A DNA stretch of 7,592 nt from JBEAUL01 sp041161475 (lineage in GTDB: Bacteria > Pseudomonadota > Gammaproteobacteria > UBA6186 > Azoamicaceae): positions 1-7,592 of the forward strand of contig JBEAUL010000068.1 in the NCBI GenBank assembly GCA_041161475.1, in the 5' to 3' direction. Positions 6,983 to 7,592 of this stretch are shown in pieces. The notes under the pieces are model-generated. The model was not told the DNA's origin. It ran no database searches and worked only from the letters and a program-made list of their open reading frames with translations. A program made the position numbers and the translations under genes. Position 1 is the stretch's first letter, and each line of letters begins with the position of its first letter.

Positions 6983-7468
6983 TTAATGCCACTCTGGAAC
7001 AAGCCGCGCTTGCTGAATATCGGTTAACAACAATTCCACAATTGTTGGTGCCGTCGTTTCTATAGCGCCTTCATTCACTGATATCGAAATTTTACCCGTA
7101 GCTACCTCTACAGCCACCAATTCACCTTTGTACTGACGTACGCCAGCGATGGCCATGCGTAATTTCACTTGCACCTTATGCCCAATGTACGCTAAATACT
7201 GCTCTGGCGTAAATAACAATCTATCCATGCCTGGTGTAGATACCTCGAGTATATAGGGTGTCGCCGAAGGAGGCTCGACTTCGAATCCTGCACTGAGCTG
7301 TCTACTAATCCGCTGACAGTCATCAATCGTCGCGCCTCCGACTTTGTCTATATATACACGTAACAAGGTACGGTGCCCTTGATTAAGGCACTGAATACCC
7401 CATAACTGGCAACCCAATCCTTGCGCTATTGGTTTAATTTTACTGGTCAACCATTCTACAGACTTCAT
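6983..7468 (-). CDS. rimP: Ribosome maturation factor RimP
   Basis: RimP binds the free 30S precursor and speeds late assembly around the central pseudoknot and S12/S19 incorporation. The product has 161 residues, within the usual family range. The N-terminal alpha/beta domain (about 1-84) contains LWGIQCLNQG (22-31), LRVYIDKVGGATIDDC (36-51) and the family signature YILEVSTPGMDRLL (72-85). The C-terminal SH3-like barrel covers about 90-161, with YIGHKVQVKL (94-103) and YKGELVAV (113-120). The ATG at 7468 matches the family N-terminus, but no good ribosome binding site is visible: TAAG at 7477-7480 is the nearest partial match, and AGGT is 18 nt away. nusA follows after 27 nt, the usual arrangement. 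Two terminator-like hairpins stand between it and the upstream tRNA, so expression may depend on read-through or a promoter I could not recognise. Confidence 0.95.
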   Translation of the reverse strand: MKSVEWLTSKIKPIAQGLGCQLWGIQCLNQGHRTLLRVYIDKVGGATIDDCQRISRQLSAGFEVEPPSATPYILEVSTPGMDRLLFTPEQYLAYIGHKVQVKLRMAIAGVRQYKGELVAVEVATGKISISVNEGAIETTAPTIVELLLTDIQQARLVPEWH

Positions 7469-7497
7469 GAAACTAACTTATTTAATACCTGTGTCCA

Positions 7498-7527
7498 CAA
7501 ACAAAAAATGGGCTCAACGGCCCATTT
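7498..7527 (-). terminator. Intrinsic terminator, rimP-proximal of a tandem pair
   Basis: The arms 7506-7513 and 7520-7527 form a perfect 8-bp stem (AAATGGGC / GCCCATTT) with a 6-nt loop. On the minus strand the stem runs into TTTTTTGTTTG, a strong U-rich tail. This is a textbook Rho-independent terminator lying about 30 nt before the rimP start. It is oriented to stop transcription coming from the tRNA. Confidence 0.8.
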
Positions 7528-7528
7528 C

Positions 7529-7553
7529 AAATAAAAACCCCAGAACGGGGTTT
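7529..7553 (-). terminator. Intrinsic terminator, tRNA-proximal of a tandem pair
   Basis: The arms 7535-7541 and 7547-7553 pair perfectly over 7 bp (AAACCCC / GGGGTTT) around a 5-nt loop. The minus-strand RNA continues with TTTTTATTT. It begins 15 nt after the tRNA CCA end and is in the correct orientation to terminate the tRNA transcript. Confidence 0.8.
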
Positions 7554-7568
7554 ATTGTACATTAATTT

Positions 7569-7592
7569 TGGTAGCGGGGGCAGGATTTGAAC
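7569..7592 (-). tRNA. tRNA 3' end, probably initiator tRNA-fMet (partial)
   Basis: On the minus strand the last 24 nt read GTTCAAATC, then CTGCCCCCGCT, then ACCA. This gives G53, a T-loop TTCAAAT (54-60), the 3' T-stem CCTGC (61-65), the acceptor 3' strand CCCCGCT (66-72), discriminator A73 and an encoded CCA. The C-rich acceptor strand and the site just upstream of rimP fit initiator tRNA-fMet, which holds this position in E. coli (metY). The anticodon lies outside the window, so the isotype is an inference. Base 72 is T here, whereas E. coli initiator has A72. Confidence 0.75.

Noticed and set aside
7469..7500. TATTAA as a possible -10 box for a rimP promoter
   Set aside because: No acceptable -35 box lies 16-18 nt upstream, and the only T-rich candidate is the terminator tail. 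Not enough to call a promoter.
1..7592. Search for a novel or accessory system (defence, mobile element, CRISPR, phage genes)
   Set aside because: Every long minus-strand frame is a recognised core gene in its conserved order, and the gaps are all under 120 nt. Nothing unexplained of gene size remains.

Overview
The whole window is a housekeeping translation and transcription cluster read on the minus strand: tRNA (3' end only) - rimP - nusA - infB - rbfA - truB - rpsO - pnp (5' part only). This gene order is the classical metY-rimP-nusA-infB-rbfA-truB-rpsO-pnp arrangement of Gammaproteobacteria. The organism is most likely a gammaproteobacterium of moderate to low GC (by eye, not computed). 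Supporting points are the gene order, the NusA C-terminal repeat pair after the KH domains, the long IF2 with a charged N-terminal linker, and close resemblance of the proteins to their E. coli counterparts as I remember them. A Legionellales-like lineage is possible, but I cannot establish genus from this sequence.

Layout in transcription order, from high to low coordinates. The right edge carries the last 24 nt of a tRNA including an encoded CCA; its sequence and position fit initiator tRNA-fMet. Two tandem intrinsic-terminator hairpins (about 7529-7553 and 7498-7527) separate it from rimP. rimP and nusA are 27 nt apart and nusA and infB 86 nt apart. infB and rbfA overlap by 11 bp, and rbfA and truB by 20 bp, so the middle of the operon looks translationally coupled. 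After truB there is a 96-nt gap with a candidate rpsO promoter and a strong rpsO ribosome binding site. rpsO and pnp are separated by 116 nt that contain a perfect 10-bp hairpin, which is either the rpsO terminator or an RNA-processing site. pnp starts with GTG and runs off the left edge after 299 codons.

The genes act together. fMet-tRNA and IF2 start translation. RimP and RbfA mature the 30S subunit, of which S15 (rpsO) is a primary-binding protein. TruB makes the T-loop pseudouridine in tRNAs. NusA controls pausing, termination and antitermination, and PNPase degrades mRNA from the 3' end.

There are no gene-free stretches over 300 bases, and I see no mobile element, CRISPR array, prophage or accessory gene. 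I found no evidence of an undescribed system. The points worth checking are regulatory: the tandem terminators before rimP, the rpsO-pnp hairpin, the rpsO promoter and leader, and a few start-site choices.
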